Shown here: positions 30,670 to 39,740 of the stretch, piece after piece | How the letters are laid out: every line of letters begins with the position of its first letter | Position numbering within the stretch: position 1 is the stretch's first letter | Assembly (NCBI RefSeq): GCF_000312485.1 | Contig: NZ_HE997647.1 | Location: 240,029 to 304,028, forward strand | DNA from: Yersinia massiliensis CCUG 53443 | GTDB lineage: Bacteria > Pseudomonadota > Gammaproteobacteria > Enterobacterales > Enterobacteriaceae | Direction of reading: 5' to 3' | Length of the DNA: 64,000 nucleotides | The notes under the pieces: model-generated | Database searches by the model: none | What the model saw: only the letters and a program-made list of their open reading frames with translations | What the model was told of the DNA's origin: nothing | Position numbers and translations under genes: made by a program

Positions 30670-32088
30670 ATGTCACTCAGTCGTCGCCAGTTCATTCAGG
30701 CCACGGGCTTAGCGCTAGGTGCTGGTTCGTTGCCATTGAGGGCACAGGCTAATAGCACCAAACAACCCTCGCTACCTGTTCCCCCTTTGCTGGAGTCCCG
30801 TCGCGGCCAACCGTTGTTTTTGACCTTACAGCGAGCGCACTGGGCATTTAGTGGTGGTCAGAAAGCGGCTGTTTGGGGCATTAACGGCATGTATTTGGGG
30901 CCGACCGTCAGGGTTTTCAGTGGCGATGACGTCAAACTCATTTACAGCAATCGTTTGACTGAGCCGGTATCCATGACGATAAGTGGGCTGCAAGTCCCAG
31001 GTACGTTAATGGGTGGAGCGTCCCGAATGATTTCTCCTGGTTCAGATTGGTCGCCGGTATTGCCTATAAGGCAAGCGGCGGCAACCCTTTGGTATCATGC
31101 CAATACGCCCAACCGCATGGCTCCGCATGTTTATAACGGGCTGGCGGGTATGTGGCTGGTGGAAGATGCCAGTAGCAAAGGGATGCCTTTGCCGAGCCAT
31201 TACGGTGTTGATGATTTTCCGATTATTATTCAGGATAAGCGGCTAGATAACTTTGGCGTACCGGAATACGACCCGCCCGCTAAAGGGGGATTTGTCGGTG
31301 ATACGTTGCTGGTTAATGGAGTGCAAAGCCCGTTTGTAGAGGTTTCTCGTGGTTGGGTGCGCTTACGTTTACTTAATGCCTCTAACTCACGCCGTTATAC
31401 CTTACAACTCAGTGATGGTCGTCCACTCCATGTTGTCGCCAGTGACCAAGGGTTCCTGCCCGCGCCAGTCGCCGTACAGCAACTGTCGTTGGCCCCAGGT
31501 GAGCGGCGTGAAGTTGTCATCGATATGTCGCAAGGCAGTGAAGTCTCCATCACTGCGGGCGATTCCGCTGGCATTATGGATCGGCTACGTGGCTTATTTG
31601 AGCCTTCCAGTATTTTGATTTCTACCTTGGTTTTGACCTTAAAACCGACGGGCTTGCTGCCATTAGTGACTGATAATCTCCCTATGCGTTTACTCTCTGA
31701 TCAGATTCTAGATGGCAATGTGGTTCGTTCACGCGAGTTCAGGTTGGGGGATGATTTGCCGGGTATCAATGGCGTTATCTGGGATATGGGGCGCGTTGAT
31801 GCTCAGGCACAGCAAGGGACTTGGGAACGTTGGACGTTACATGCTGATATGCCACAAGCATTCCATATCCAAGGCGTCTCTTTCTTAGTGAAGAAAGTGA
31901 ACGGCGCATCTGCGATGGCTGAAGATCGCGGTTGGAAGGATACAGTTTGGGTCGATGGTGATGTGGAGTTGCTGGTGTATTTCAATCAAGTGTCTTCTGA
32001 GCACTTCCCGTTCTTGTTCCATAGCCAAACGCTTGAGATGGCAGATCGCGGTTCAGCGGGGCAGTTGGTGACGGTGGCAGCACCGTAG
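30670..32088 (+). CDS. ftsP: cell division protein FtsP (SufI), Tat substrate
   Basis: FtsP is a periplasmic multicopper-oxidase-like protein that stabilises the divisome under stress. The 472-residue precursor has a twin-arginine signal (MSLSRRQFIQATGLALGAGS, cleavage near RAQA) and three cupredoxin domains. The copper-ligand histidines of true oxidases are mostly absent, as in SufI. The start at 30670 has GGAGAAGAT upstream; the longer frame would place 30 unrelated residues before the Tat signal. The stop codon is followed within about 12 bp by the dispersed repeat array. Confidence 0.94.
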   Translation: MSLSRRQFIQATGLALGAGSLPLRAQANSTKQPSLPVPPLLESRRGQPLFLTLQRAHWAFSGGQKAAVWGINGMYLGPTVRVFSGDDVKLIYSNRLTEPVSMTISGLQVPGTLMGGASRMISPGSDWSPVLPIRQAAATLWYHANTPNRMAPHVYNGLAGMWLVEDASSKGMPLPSHYGVDDFPIIIQDKRLDNFGVPEYDPPAKGGFVGDTLLVNGVQSPFVEVSRGWVRLRLLNASNSRRYTLQLSDGRPLHVVASDQGFLPAPVAVQQLSLAPGERREVVIDMSQGSEVSITAGDSAGIMDRLRGLFEPSSILISTLVLTLKPTGLLPLVTDNLPMRLLSDQILDGNVVRSREFRLGDDLPGINGVIWDMGRVDAQAQQGTWERWTLHADMPQAFHIQGVSFLVKKVNGASAMAEDRGWKDTVWVDGDVELLVYFNQVSSEHFPFLFHSQTLEMADRGSAGQLVTVAAP

Positions 32089-32186
32089 AAAGAATACGCA
32101 CCTCAACCGCCAAATGGGCCATGAGCGTGGCCCCTTTGGAAACCCGCGCTTGCGCACGGATTGCTTGGCTGCTTTGCAGGTGCTTT

Positions 32187-32217
32187 GGTTTTTTTGGTTT
32201 GGTTTGGTTTGGTTTGG
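32187..32217 (+). repeat. GGTTT short tandem repeat
   Basis: GGTTTTTTTGG is followed by four GGTTT steps ending in GG, giving six GG runs in 31 bp inside the first repeat unit. It is a slippage-prone simple repeat and could form a two-tetrad G-quadruplex. Confidence 0.85.
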
Positions 32218-32556
32218 TGATCGGTTCGGTTGACATGAAATCGGCATTCACCTTGGCTCTGATGCCTCAACCGCCAATGGGGTCACAAGCGCGTGACCCC
32301 CTTGGAGCCCCCGCGCTAGCGCACGTATCGCTTGCCTGCTTCGCAGGTGCTCCGGTTATTTGGTTTGGTGATAGGTTCGGTTGTTATCACTTCGGTGTTC
32401 ACCTTGGCTCTGATGCCTCAACCGCCAAATGGGCCATGAGCGTGGCCCCTTTGGAAACCCGCGCTAGCGCACGTATCGCTTGCCTGCTTCGCAGGTTCCC
32501 TCACTCATCGTTTCGGCTGACGGACGGCTTTATTCGCATCCCTGCTCATGGCGCCT

Positions 32557-32579
32557 AAAACGGGCGTCCTGCCCGTTTT
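32557..32579. terminator. terminator-like hairpin inside the repeat region
   Basis: AAAACGGGC and GCCCGTTTT form a perfect 9-bp stem with a 5-base loop, with A and T runs on both sides, like a bidirectional intrinsic terminator. It lies about 470 bp after ftsP in the variable middle of the repeat. Confidence 0.65.
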
Positions 32580-32699
32580 CCTTGCCTTCACTCTTCATTC
32601 GGCAGCTCAAATGTGCTTTTAAACTTCAAGGTCAAAACCATTATTTTTAGGTCTTGGGTCTTGGGTTGTGAATTGTGGGTTTTGACGTTGAGCGCAATC

Positions 32700-32900
32700 A
32701 GAAAAATTGCCGACAAAGATTGCAGGCCGAATGAGCCGCATGGACGCGGCGAAAGGGGCTGTCGAGCTGGGAGCGAGTCAGCGCCGGTTCGATAAGCCGG
32801 CAAGCTGCCGGAGGGAATGGCGAAGCCACAATATTTCGCGCAAAGGCGCGGGTGTTGGGCCGCCGCCCTGCGGCCCGACTCGGTTGAGGCAACGGAGGTA
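32700..32900. repeat. GC-rich hairpin cassette upstream of ygiQ
   Basis: Successive short inverted repeats are visible: GCCGC-ATGGAC-GCGGC, GCCGG-TTCGATAAG-CCGGC, GCGC-AAAG-GCGC and GGGCCGC-CGCCCT-GCGGCCC. Base composition differs sharply from the T-rich stretch before it. I see no coding family; short frames on both strands look accidental. Together with the preceding array it fills the 1,018-bp ftsP-ygiQ gap. Confidence 0.6.
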
Positions 32901-33035
32901 AAGTGATCACCAAACGAATATCAACCGAAACGAGATCCAATCTTCAACCGAAACCCGCTCCGATCCTCATTGAACGTGAAATTGAAATTGAAACCAAAAC
33001 CACCATTATCCTTCCTCTTCCAATGGATAAATGCG

Positions 33036-33041
33036 TATAAT
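33036..33041 (+). promoter_or_regulatory. candidate -10 box of ygiQ promoter
   Basis: A perfect TATAAT lies 66 bp before the ygiQ start, in the first non-repeat sequence after the cassette. The -35 position (about 33013) has no good match, so the call is tentative. Confidence 0.4.
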
Positions 33042-33106
33042 CCCCGCCCGGTGATGATTTCTTAACCCGAACCACCTCAACTTTCCCCAATTCGAAGAGT
33101 GTTGCC

Positions 33107-35377
33107 ATGAGTACCAGCCTGATCCAACCAGAACGTGACCTATTCTCCTATCAGCCATATTGGGCTGAATGCTACGGCACTGCGCCATTCTTGCCGATGT
33201 CACGGGAGGAAATGGACGTACTAGGCTGGGACAGCTGCGATATTATTGTCATCACTGGTGATGCTTATGTTGACCACCCAAGTTTCGGAATGGCTATCAT
33301 TGGTCGGATGCTAGAGGCCCAAGGTTTCCGCGTGGGCATTATCGCTCAGCCAGATTGGACCAATAAAAATGATTTCATGCGCCTTGGTGAGCCGAATCTG
33401 TTTTTTGGTGTGACCGCCGGAAACATGGACTCGATGATCAACCGTTATACGGCTGACCGAAAGTTGCGTCATGACGATGCTTATACGCCCGATAATGAAA
33501 GCGGTAAGCGACCAGACCGTGCCACATTGGTCTATAGCCAGCGCTGCAAAGAAGCCTATAGCCATGTGCCTGTCTTGCTCGGTGGCATTGAGGCTAGTTT
33601 GCGGCGCATTGCCCACTACGATTATTGGTCAGACACAGTACGCCGTTCGGTAATCGTGGATGCGAAAGCAGATATGCTGGTCTACGGTAATGGCGAGCGG
33701 CCACTGGTTGAAGTTGCGCATCGTCTGGCAGCCGGTGAGAAAATCGCCGATATTCAAGATGTACGTAACACGGTCGTGATGCGCAAAACGGCGTTACCAG
33801 GCTGGAGTGGGGTAGACTCTACCCGTATAGATAACCCCGGCCGTATTGAAGCTATCCCCAATCCTTATGGTGAAGATCTGCCCTGCGCAACGAATGAGAT
33901 CCCTGAGCCGGAAGCTAAACCGGTTACAGTGCGTGCGGCCAAACCCAAGCCATGGGAGAAAACCTATGTCTTGCTGCCTTCCTATGAAAAAGTGAAAGCA
34001 GACAAAGTGTTATATGCCCATACGTCGCGAATTCTGCATCATGAAACAAACCCAGGTTGTGCACGAGCGTTGATGCAAAAACATGGCGACCGCTATATTT
34101 GGATCAATCCGCCAGCCATTCCACTTAGCACGGACGAGATGGACAGCGTTTTCGGACTCCCTTATCAGCGTGTGCCGCATCCTTCTTATGGGAAATCACC
34201 TATCCCAGCGTACGACATGATTCGCTTCTCGGTTAACATCATGCGCGGATGTTATGGCGGCTGTTCATTCTGCTCCATTACTGAGCATGAAGGCCGTATT
34301 ATTCAGAGCCGTTCAGAGGATTCCATTATTCGCGAGATCGAAGAGATTCGCGATAAAGTGCCTGGTTTTACCGGCATTATTTCCGATCTGGGTGGCCCGA
34401 CAGCGAACATGTATATGTTGCGTTGCCAATCACCGCGTGCTGAACAAACGTGCCGCCGTGCATCTTGCGTTTACCCTGATATTTGCCAGCACATGGACAC
34501 CAATCATGAGCCGACCATTTCCCTCTATCGGCGGGCGCGTGATTTGAAAGGGATCAAAAAGATCCTGATCGCCTCAGGGGTACGTTACGATATCGCAGTC
34601 GAAGACCCACGTTATATCAAAGAATTAGCCAGCCACCATGTGGGCGGTTATTTGAAAATCGCACCGGAACACACGGAGGAAGGGCCACTTTCCAAAATGA
34701 TGAAACCGGGCATGGGTAGCTATCAACGCTTTAAAGAGCTATTTGATACTTACTCTAAGCAAGCGGGTAAAGAGCAGTATTTGATCCCTTATTTCATCTC
34801 TGCCCATCCAGGGACGGAAGATAAGGACATGGTCAATTTGGCTCTGTGGTTGAAGAAAAACCGATTCCGTTTAGATCAGGTGCAGAATTTCTATCCTTCG
34901 CCATTGGCGAACTCCACCACCATGTATTACACCGGTAAAAACCCGCTGTCGAAAGTCGGTTATAAAAGTGAAGATGTCGTGGTGCCAAAAGGCGATCGCC
35001 AACGGCGGTTGCATAAAGCACTGTTGCGCTATCATGATCCGGCTAACTGGCCGATGATTCGCGATGCATTAAACGATATGGGGATGCAACACCTGATTGG
35101 TAGCCGCCGTGAGTGCTTGGTTCCCGCAGCAACGATTGAAGAGCAACGTGAAGCTCGACGTGCACTGCGCCATCATACGCCAGCGCTCACCAAACATACC
35201 TCAATCACCCGTCAGCGTCAGCCTGGTGCTCGAGCGCATGCCGTGCCAGCGGGGAAAAAACCGAATTCAGCTAGTGGCGCAACAGCACCTAAATCAGCAG
35301 GTAGCAAAACCGGCGCAAACAGAGCGCCGGTGAATAAGCCGTCAGGGACGAGCAAAGGCAAAACAAAACCTCATTGA
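33107..35377 (+). CDS. ygiQ: radical SAM protein YgiQ (UPF0313)
   Basis: The 756-residue protein is a long radical SAM enzyme of unknown reaction. It has an N-terminal Rossmann-like B12-binding-type region ([20 protein letters not shown]), then the cluster motif CYGGCSFC at about residues 382-389 (CxxxCxxC) in a TIM-barrel domain. A second conserved cysteine group ([15 protein letters not shown]) and a basic, low-complexity Ala/Lys/Ser tail follow. Length fits YgiQ. It lies alone, with repeats upstream and dkgA convergent downstream. Confidence 0.92.
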   Translation: MSTSLIQPERDLFSYQPYWAECYGTAPFLPMSREEMDVLGWDSCDIIVITGDAYVDHPSFGMAIIGRMLEAQGFRVGIIAQPDWTNKNDFMRLGEPNLFFGVTAGNMDSMINRYTADRKLRHDDAYTPDNESGKRPDRATLVYSQRCKEAYSHVPVLLGGIEASLRRIAHYDYWSDTVRRSVIVDAKADMLVYGNGERPLVEVAHRLAAGEKIADIQDVRNTVVMRKTALPGWSGVDSTRIDNPGRIEAIPNPYGEDLPCATNEIPEPEAKPVTVRAAKPKPWEKTYVLLPSYEKVKADKVLYAHTSRILHHETNPGCARALMQKHGDRYIWINPPAIPLSTDEMDSVFGLPYQRVPHPSYGKSPIPAYDMIRFSVNIMRGCYGGCSFCSITEHEGRIIQSRSEDSIIREIEEIRDKVPGFTGIISDLGGPTANMYMLRCQSPRAEQTCRRASCVYPDICQHMDTNHEPTISLYRRARDLKGIKKILIASGVRYDIAVEDPRYIKELASHHVGGYLKIAPEHTEEGPLSKMMKPGMGSYQRFKELFDTYSKQAGKEQYLIPYFISAHPGTEDKDMVNLALWLKKNRFRLDQVQNFYPSPLANSTTMYYTGKNPLSKVGYKSEDVVVPKGDRQRRLHKALLRYHDPANWPMIRDALNDMGMQHLIGSRRECLVPAATIEEQREARRALRHHTPALTKHTSITRQRQPGARAHAVPAGKKPNSASGATAPKSAGSKTGANRAPVNKPSGTSKGKTKPH

Positions 35378-35396
35378 GCTGAAAATCATATCTGAA

Positions 35397-36230
35397 TCAG
35401 CCGTCAGACCCGAAGACAGCCGGGTCTGGCCCTAATCGTTTACCACAATCTAACTTCGAAATTGCCGTCAGTTCATCTTTGTGCAGCTTGAAGTCAAACA
35501 CGTCGAAGTTTTCCTTAATACGCGCTGGTGTGACTGATTTTGGAATAACAATCAGCCCGCAATCAAGATGCCATCGGATCACAATTTGCGCCGGCGTTTT
35601 GCTGTATTTTTGCGCTAACTGGCGAATAATCTCTTGATCAAAAACACCCTGGCCTCCTTGCGCTAAGGGGCTCCAAGACTCGGTTGCAATATGATGAGTG
35701 GCATTCCAAGCATGGATCTGGCGCTGTTGTAGCAGTGGATGCAGTTCAATCTGATTGAGAGTAGGCGCAACCCCCGTTTCATCAATCAATCGTTGCAGAT
35801 GCGGAATGTTGAAGTTGCAGACGCCAATACTGCGGATCAAACCTTGTTCTTTTAAGGCGATAAGTTCACGCCAAGCACTGACATAATGATCCTGTGCGGG
35901 AACCGGCCAATGGATGAGATAGAGATCGACATAATCGAGCTGAAGTTTTTGCAGGCTTTCTTCAAGCCCTTGTTTTGGGTTACGTTGGCTATCATTCCAC
36001 AGTTTGGTGGTCACAAATAGCTCTTCGCGGGCGACGTTTGCCTCTTTTATTGCTTTGCCGACGCCTTCTTCATTTTTATAAATAGCCGCGGTATCCACCG
36101 ACCGATAGCCCACCTCTAAAGCCTTGCTGACAGCAAGCCGCGTTTCTTCAATACTTGCCTGCCAAACGCCAAGGCCAAGTTGTGGCATCAGATTGCCATC
36201 GTGCAATTTGATAATGGGTTGCGTCGACAT
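35397..36230 (-). CDS. dkgA: 2,5-diketo-D-gluconate reductase A / methylglyoxal reductase
   Basis: The 277-residue aldo-keto reductase matches E. coli DkgA (YqhE), an NADPH-dependent enzyme that reduces 2,5-diketogluconate, methylglyoxal and other aldehydes. The AKR pattern is visible: GYRSVDTAAIYKNEEGVGKA with catalytic Asp and Tyr, TTKLWNDS with Lys, YLIHWPVP with His, and the NADPH-binding IPKSVTPARIKENFDVFDF. In E. coli dkgA and yqhD are co-regulated by YqhC; here yqhD is upstream on the same strand. Confidence 0.95.
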   Translation of the reverse strand: MSTQPIIKLHDGNLMPQLGLGVWQASIEETRLAVSKALEVGYRSVDTAAIYKNEEGVGKAIKEANVAREELFVTTKLWNDSQRNPKQGLEESLQKLQLDYVDLYLIHWPVPAQDHYVSAWRELIALKEQGLIRSIGVCNFNIPHLQRLIDETGVAPTLNQIELHPLLQQRQIHAWNATHHIATESWSPLAQGGQGVFDQEIIRQLAQKYSKTPAQIVIRWHLDCGLIVIPKSVTPARIKENFDVFDFKLHKDELTAISKLDCGKRLGPDPAVFGSDG

Positions 36231-36559
36231 GTTTATCTCCTTAGCTTACAGACTGGGCTACTCCAGCCCGGTGACCGATAGTGTAAGTTTAGTCGTGATC
36301 ATCATAATTATTAGCTTGGTTGGTATTTATCGCGTGTGGGAAATCATCAACGTTAACAGGTCTATCATTGGCACTGGCCTGCCACTGAGATAGGAGGAGC
36401 GTAATGTGCGGCAATAATCCAAAGCCTAGCAGTAAATAATAATTTCGCCCACCATGGCAGGCGAAAATAATGAATCACTGGTTGGCTGAAAACATGACAT
36501 TTGCGCAATGTCTTCAGTCATGGTCAGGAGCCAGCCTTCGCGGCTCCCGTTACATCATT
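36231..36559. other. yqhD-dkgA intergenic region
   Basis: This 329-bp gap lies between yqhD and dkgA on the minus strand. It contains a few weak inverted repeats (TTTCGCC...GGCGAAA at 36443-36466; GACATT-TGCGC-AATGTC near 36495-36515) but no clear terminator with a T run. A hydrophobic 89-codon plus-strand frame (36124-36393) starts inside dkgA and is not credible. I see no other gene. Confidence 0.4.
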
Positions 36560-37717
36560 TTAGACAGCAGCTTCGTAGATACGTTTACTCTCTGCTAGCG
36601 TGATATCACCGTGTTCACCCAGTTGAGTCATTCCATGCTCTTCCAATTTCTTGATCAAGTCAGGAATGGAGCTGCCATCGAGTTTGTAAGCAGATAGGCG
36701 AGTCGCGACACCCATGCTTTCAAAGAAATGACGAGTGGCTTCAATCGCGGCATCAATACGTTGATCTTCGGTCCCGTCACGCAAGCCCCAAACACGCTCG
36801 GCGTATTGCAGCAGTTTGGCGCGTTTCTGTTCTTTTTTCGCCACCAGCAGTGCAGGCAATACCACCGCCAGTGTTTGCGCATGGTCGAGGCCATGACGCG
36901 CGGTGAGCTCGTGGCCGAGCATATGGGTTGCCCAGTCTTGCGGCACGCCGGCACCAATCAGCCCATTTAATGCCATGGTTGCGCTCCACATAATATTGGC
37001 GCGTACAGCGTAATTTTCTGGGTCGGTCAGCGCTTTAGGACCATCCTCAATCAGGGTTAATAGCAGCCCTTCAGCAAAACGGTCTTGTACTTTTGCATCA
37101 ACGGGGTAAGTCAGGTATTGCTCAATGGTATGAACAAACGCATCGACTACCCCATTAGCGACCTGACGCGGTGGCAGGCTATAGGTGACCACAGGGTCCA
37201 ATATGGCAAACAGTGGCTGTACATGTGGTGAGAAGAAGTGTTGTTTATCACCAGTGCTACGACGGCTGATAACTGCACCGCTGTTGGTTTCAGATCCCGT
37301 CGCGGGTAAGGTCAATACTGACCCCATCGGCAATGCTTCAGTGATAGCGCTGCCTGTCGTTTCTAGAATGTGCCAGGGATCCTGCGGATAGTTGACGGCC
37401 GCAGCAATGAATTTGGTGCCATCAAGAACTGAGCCACCACCCACAGCTAACAGGAAGTTGATCTTTTCTGCACGGATAAGCTCAACTGCTTTCATTAATG
37501 TTTCATAGGTCGGGTTAGGTTCAATACCGCCAAACTCCAAGAAATCAAAGCCTTTCAGTGCATCATGGACTTGGTCTAACACGCCATTTTGCTTAATGCT
37601 GCCGCCACCATAGGTGATCAAAATACGGGCATCAGCAGGAATTTCTTTGCTCAACTGCGCTATCTGGCCAGTACCAAACAGCACCTTAGTCGGGGTATGA
37701 AGGGTAAAGTTTTGCAT
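36560..37717 (-). CDS. yqhD: NADPH-dependent aldehyde reductase (alcohol dehydrogenase) YqhD
   Basis: YqhD is an iron/zinc-type alcohol dehydrogenase that uses NADPH to reduce toxic short-chain aldehydes. The 385-residue protein begins MQNFTLHTPTKVLFGTGQIA and has the GGGS nucleotide motifs (TYGGGSIK; LLAVGGGSVLDGTKF). The metal-binding block DAFVHTIEQY...HMLGHELTARHGLDHAQTLA carries the ligand Asp and His residues. The ATG at 37717 is chosen; the extra 22 codons upstream are outside the family. It is divergent from yqhC, its expected activator. Confidence 0.95.
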   Translation of the reverse strand: MQNFTLHTPTKVLFGTGQIAQLSKEIPADARILITYGGGSIKQNGVLDQVHDALKGFDFLEFGGIEPNPTYETLMKAVELIRAEKINFLLAVGGGSVLDGTKFIAAAVNYPQDPWHILETTGSAITEALPMGSVLTLPATGSETNSGAVISRRSTGDKQHFFSPHVQPLFAILDPVVTYSLPPRQVANGVVDAFVHTIEQYLTYPVDAKVQDRFAEGLLLTLIEDGPKALTDPENYAVRANIMWSATMALNGLIGAGVPQDWATHMLGHELTARHGLDHAQTLAVVLPALLVAKKEQKRAKLLQYAERVWGLRDGTEDQRIDAAIEATRHFFESMGVATRLSAYKLDGSSIPDLIKKLEEHGMTQLGEHGDITLAESKRIYEAAV

Positions 37718-37913
37718 AATTTGTCTTCCTGTGTTGTCAGTTTTATTGTCAGCCATTGTCGGCAACTTAGCGTGATACCTCAATGCACATTCCTGCCTTG
37801 CTCTTGCCTAATTCTCCAAAGCGCTGTAGAAAACACGATAAATACGGCACAATTTATGTCAGATCGTTTCCGATGATAGATTGTCTTAGATAGCAGAAGC
37901 AGGTGAAAGCATA

Positions 37914-38807
37914 ATGACAGAGGTGAATGATATTCAAACGCAGATGGCGGAGAAGATTACCCGTCTGGCACAGGGTAATGGCCTAACACCTTCCGCAGTA
38001 CCGAGGGTGAAAATCCTGTACTCCACCGTTCATCAGCCGCGTACACCGGTCATGTACACCCCCAGTGTGGTGATTATATTTCAGGGGCATAAAGTTGGTT
38101 ATTTGGGCAGTAAAGTGTTTCGTTATGACCCGAAAAACTATCTGATTTTGACAGTGCCATTGCCGTTTGAATGTGAAACTTTTGCTAGCCCAGAAATACC
38201 ACTGGCGGGCATTTCAATTCATATCGATAGCCAAATGCTACAGGATTTACTCATTGATATCGGTGAAGATGAGCTGGATAAACCCTTCAGTAATGCGTCA
38301 GGTGTTAACTCGTCCGCGCTCACAGATGAAATGCTATGTGCTACCGAACGGTTGCTAGATGTGATGTCCCAACCCCGTGATGCCAGAGTGCTTGGTCCAC
38401 AAATTGTACGTGAAATTCTCTATTATGTGCTTTGTGGTCAGTGCGGTGGGGCATTGCAGGCGTTAGTGAATCGACACGGGCACTTTAATCAAATTACAAA
38501 GACATTACGGCGGATTGAACATCAGTTTGCAGATAATCTTAATGTGGAACAATTAGCCGCCGATGTAAATATGAGTGTTTCTGCATTCCATCACAACTTT
38601 AAAGCGGTAACCAATACTTCTCCTTTGCAATATCTGAAATCTTATCGGTTGCATCGTGCGCGGATGATGATGTTACACGACGGCCTAAAGGCCAGCACCG
38701 CCGCAAACAAAGTGGGGTATGAAAGTGCGTCACAGTTCAGTCGTGAATTTAAACGTTACTTCGGCCACACCCCCAGCGAAGAGGTTGCCAAGTTGCGCAC
38801 CAACTGA
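37914..38807 (+). CDS. yqhC: AraC-family activator YqhC
   Basis: The 297-residue protein has an N-terminal cupin-like sensing domain (AraC_N type: [20 protein letters not shown]) and a C-terminal AraC domain with two helix-turn-helix motifs (about 195-295: [20 protein letters not shown] and [20 protein letters not shown]). In E. coli YqhC senses aldehydes and activates yqhD-dkgA. The divergent arrangement with yqhD and its neighbour dkgA supports the same role. AGGTGAAAG precedes the ATG. Confidence 0.93.
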   Translation: MTEVNDIQTQMAEKITRLAQGNGLTPSAVPRVKILYSTVHQPRTPVMYTPSVVIIFQGHKVGYLGSKVFRYDPKNYLILTVPLPFECETFASPEIPLAGISIHIDSQMLQDLLIDIGEDELDKPFSNASGVNSSALTDEMLCATERLLDVMSQPRDARVLGPQIVREILYYVLCGQCGGALQALVNRHGHFNQITKTLRRIEHQFADNLNVEQLAADVNMSVSAFHHNFKAVTNTSPLQYLKSYRLHRARMMMLHDGLKASTAANKVGYESASQFSREFKRYFGHTPSEEVAKLRTN

Positions 38808-38821
38808 GTATGACGGTTGCG

Positions 38822-39484
38822 TTATTCCGTCGCGCTTTTACGTTTACACCACACCAGCACCAGTGTGCCGACCAAACCGACCAATAACAAAACAATCGGT
38901 AAAATCATCAGTGCGGTCATGACCTGATTTTCATAATGCTTAACCAACGGGATGTGGCTCAGCGCGAAGCCCAGCCCCACGACGCTGCCAACCCATAACA
39001 GCCCACTGAGCCAGTTAAAGAATTGAAAACGCGCACTGTTCAGGCCAGAAATACCGGCAAGTGTGGGTAACAGAGTACGCACAAAGGCGAGAAAACGGCC
39101 AATAATGAGGGCTGCCAAACCATGGCGCACAAACAAGGTATGGGCACGTTGACGATAATGAACCGGTAATTGTAGCAGCCACCTTTTGACAACTTTGGTA
39201 TCGCCTAACCATAACCCCTGCAAGTAGCTTAGCCAACAACCGAGGCTGGCCGCCAAGGTAAGAATGATTAGGGTGGGCAAGAAACCCATGACACCTTTAG
39301 CGATTAAGGCTCCTGCCAATAGCAACAAACTATCACCAGGTAAAAAAGAAGCCGGCAGCAGGCCATTTTCTAAAAATAGGGTGGTAAAGAGAATGCCATA
39401 AATGACCCAAATCACATTTGGATCAGCAAGTTTACTAAAATCCTGCTGCCATAAGGCATTTAGGATTTCGTGTAATACATCCAT
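38822..39484 (-). CDS. yghB: DedA-family inner membrane protein YghB
   Basis: The 220-residue membrane protein matches E. coli YghB, a DedA (VTT/SNARE-associated) family member needed with YqjA for normal division, proton motive force and envelope integrity; the family is linked to undecaprenyl-phosphate and phospholipid flipping. Visible motifs are [40 protein letters not shown] and the C-terminal hydrophobic pair of helices. Its end is 15 bp from the convergent yqhC stop. Confidence 0.93.
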   Translation of the reverse strand: MDVLHEILNALWQQDFSKLADPNVIWVIYGILFTTLFLENGLLPASFLPGDSLLLLAGALIAKGVMGFLPTLIILTLAASLGCWLSYLQGLWLGDTKVVKRWLLQLPVHYRQRAHTLFVRHGLAALIIGRFLAFVRTLLPTLAGISGLNSARFQFFNWLSGLLWVGSVVGLGFALSHIPLVKHYENQVMTALMILPIVLLLVGLVGTLVLVWCKRKSATE

Positions 39485-39685
39485 TTCTATTCCTGTTCGC
39501 CTATCGTGTGAGGATATTATCTTTAAGTGCTAATGCCAGTCACGATGAGGACCTTAACGACTTATGTTTATAAGGGCAATATAGTTTATTCGCATTGGCG
39601 CTTATCCACATTGATCTTATCCTCAATAAATGAATTTTGAGTGTCTATCTACGTGCTATTGATATTATTTTTGTAAGAGAGAATT

Positions 39686-39712
39686 AATGCGCGGGTGCTG
39701 TCACCGCGCATT
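39686..39712 (-). terminator. candidate metC terminator
   Basis: AATGCGCGG and CCGCGCATT form a perfect 9-bp stem with a 9-base loop, 29 bp beyond the metC stop on the minus strand. It is followed by AATTCTCTC, so the T run is weak. Confidence 0.6.
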
Positions 39713-39740
39713 GACACATCATGATGAAGGAGGTGGTTTA

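Larger units (their letters stand above)
32098..32640 (+). repeat. tandem dispersed repeat array, three units, with conserved 3' flank
   Basis: Units starting CCTCAACCGCCAA begin at 32101, 32265 and 32416 (spacings 164 and 151 bp). Each has a strong stem-loop (32116-32133, 32279-32300, 32431-32448), then CCCGCGCT..CGCACG and a CCTGCTT(C/T)GCAGG hairpin. Units are joined by GGTTCGGTTG and TTCACCTTGGCTCTGATG. The array ends with a tail containing CTCTTCATTCGGCAGCTCAA. Further copies with the same tail lie at 63597-64000. The units do not match ERIC. Open frames across them look spurious. Confidence 0.85.

Noticed and set aside
32121..32558. 145-codon plus-strand frame in the repeat array
   Set aside because: It is an open run across tandem repeats; the protein repeats the DNA period and has no family.
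32089..33000. Insertion sequence or transposon
   Set aside because: There is no transposase frame and no clear terminal inverted repeat with target duplication; it looks like short non-autonomous repeats.
35404..35428. CAGACCCG/CGGGTCTG stem as a ygiQ/dkgA terminator
   Set aside because: It lies within the dkgA coding end (GPDPAVFGSDG) and lacks a T run in either direction.
36124..36393. 89-codon plus-strand frame with a hydrophobic tail upstream of dkgA
   Set aside because: It starts inside dkgA on the opposite strand with no ribosome-binding site; the hydrophobic stretch is probably chance in AT-rich DNA.
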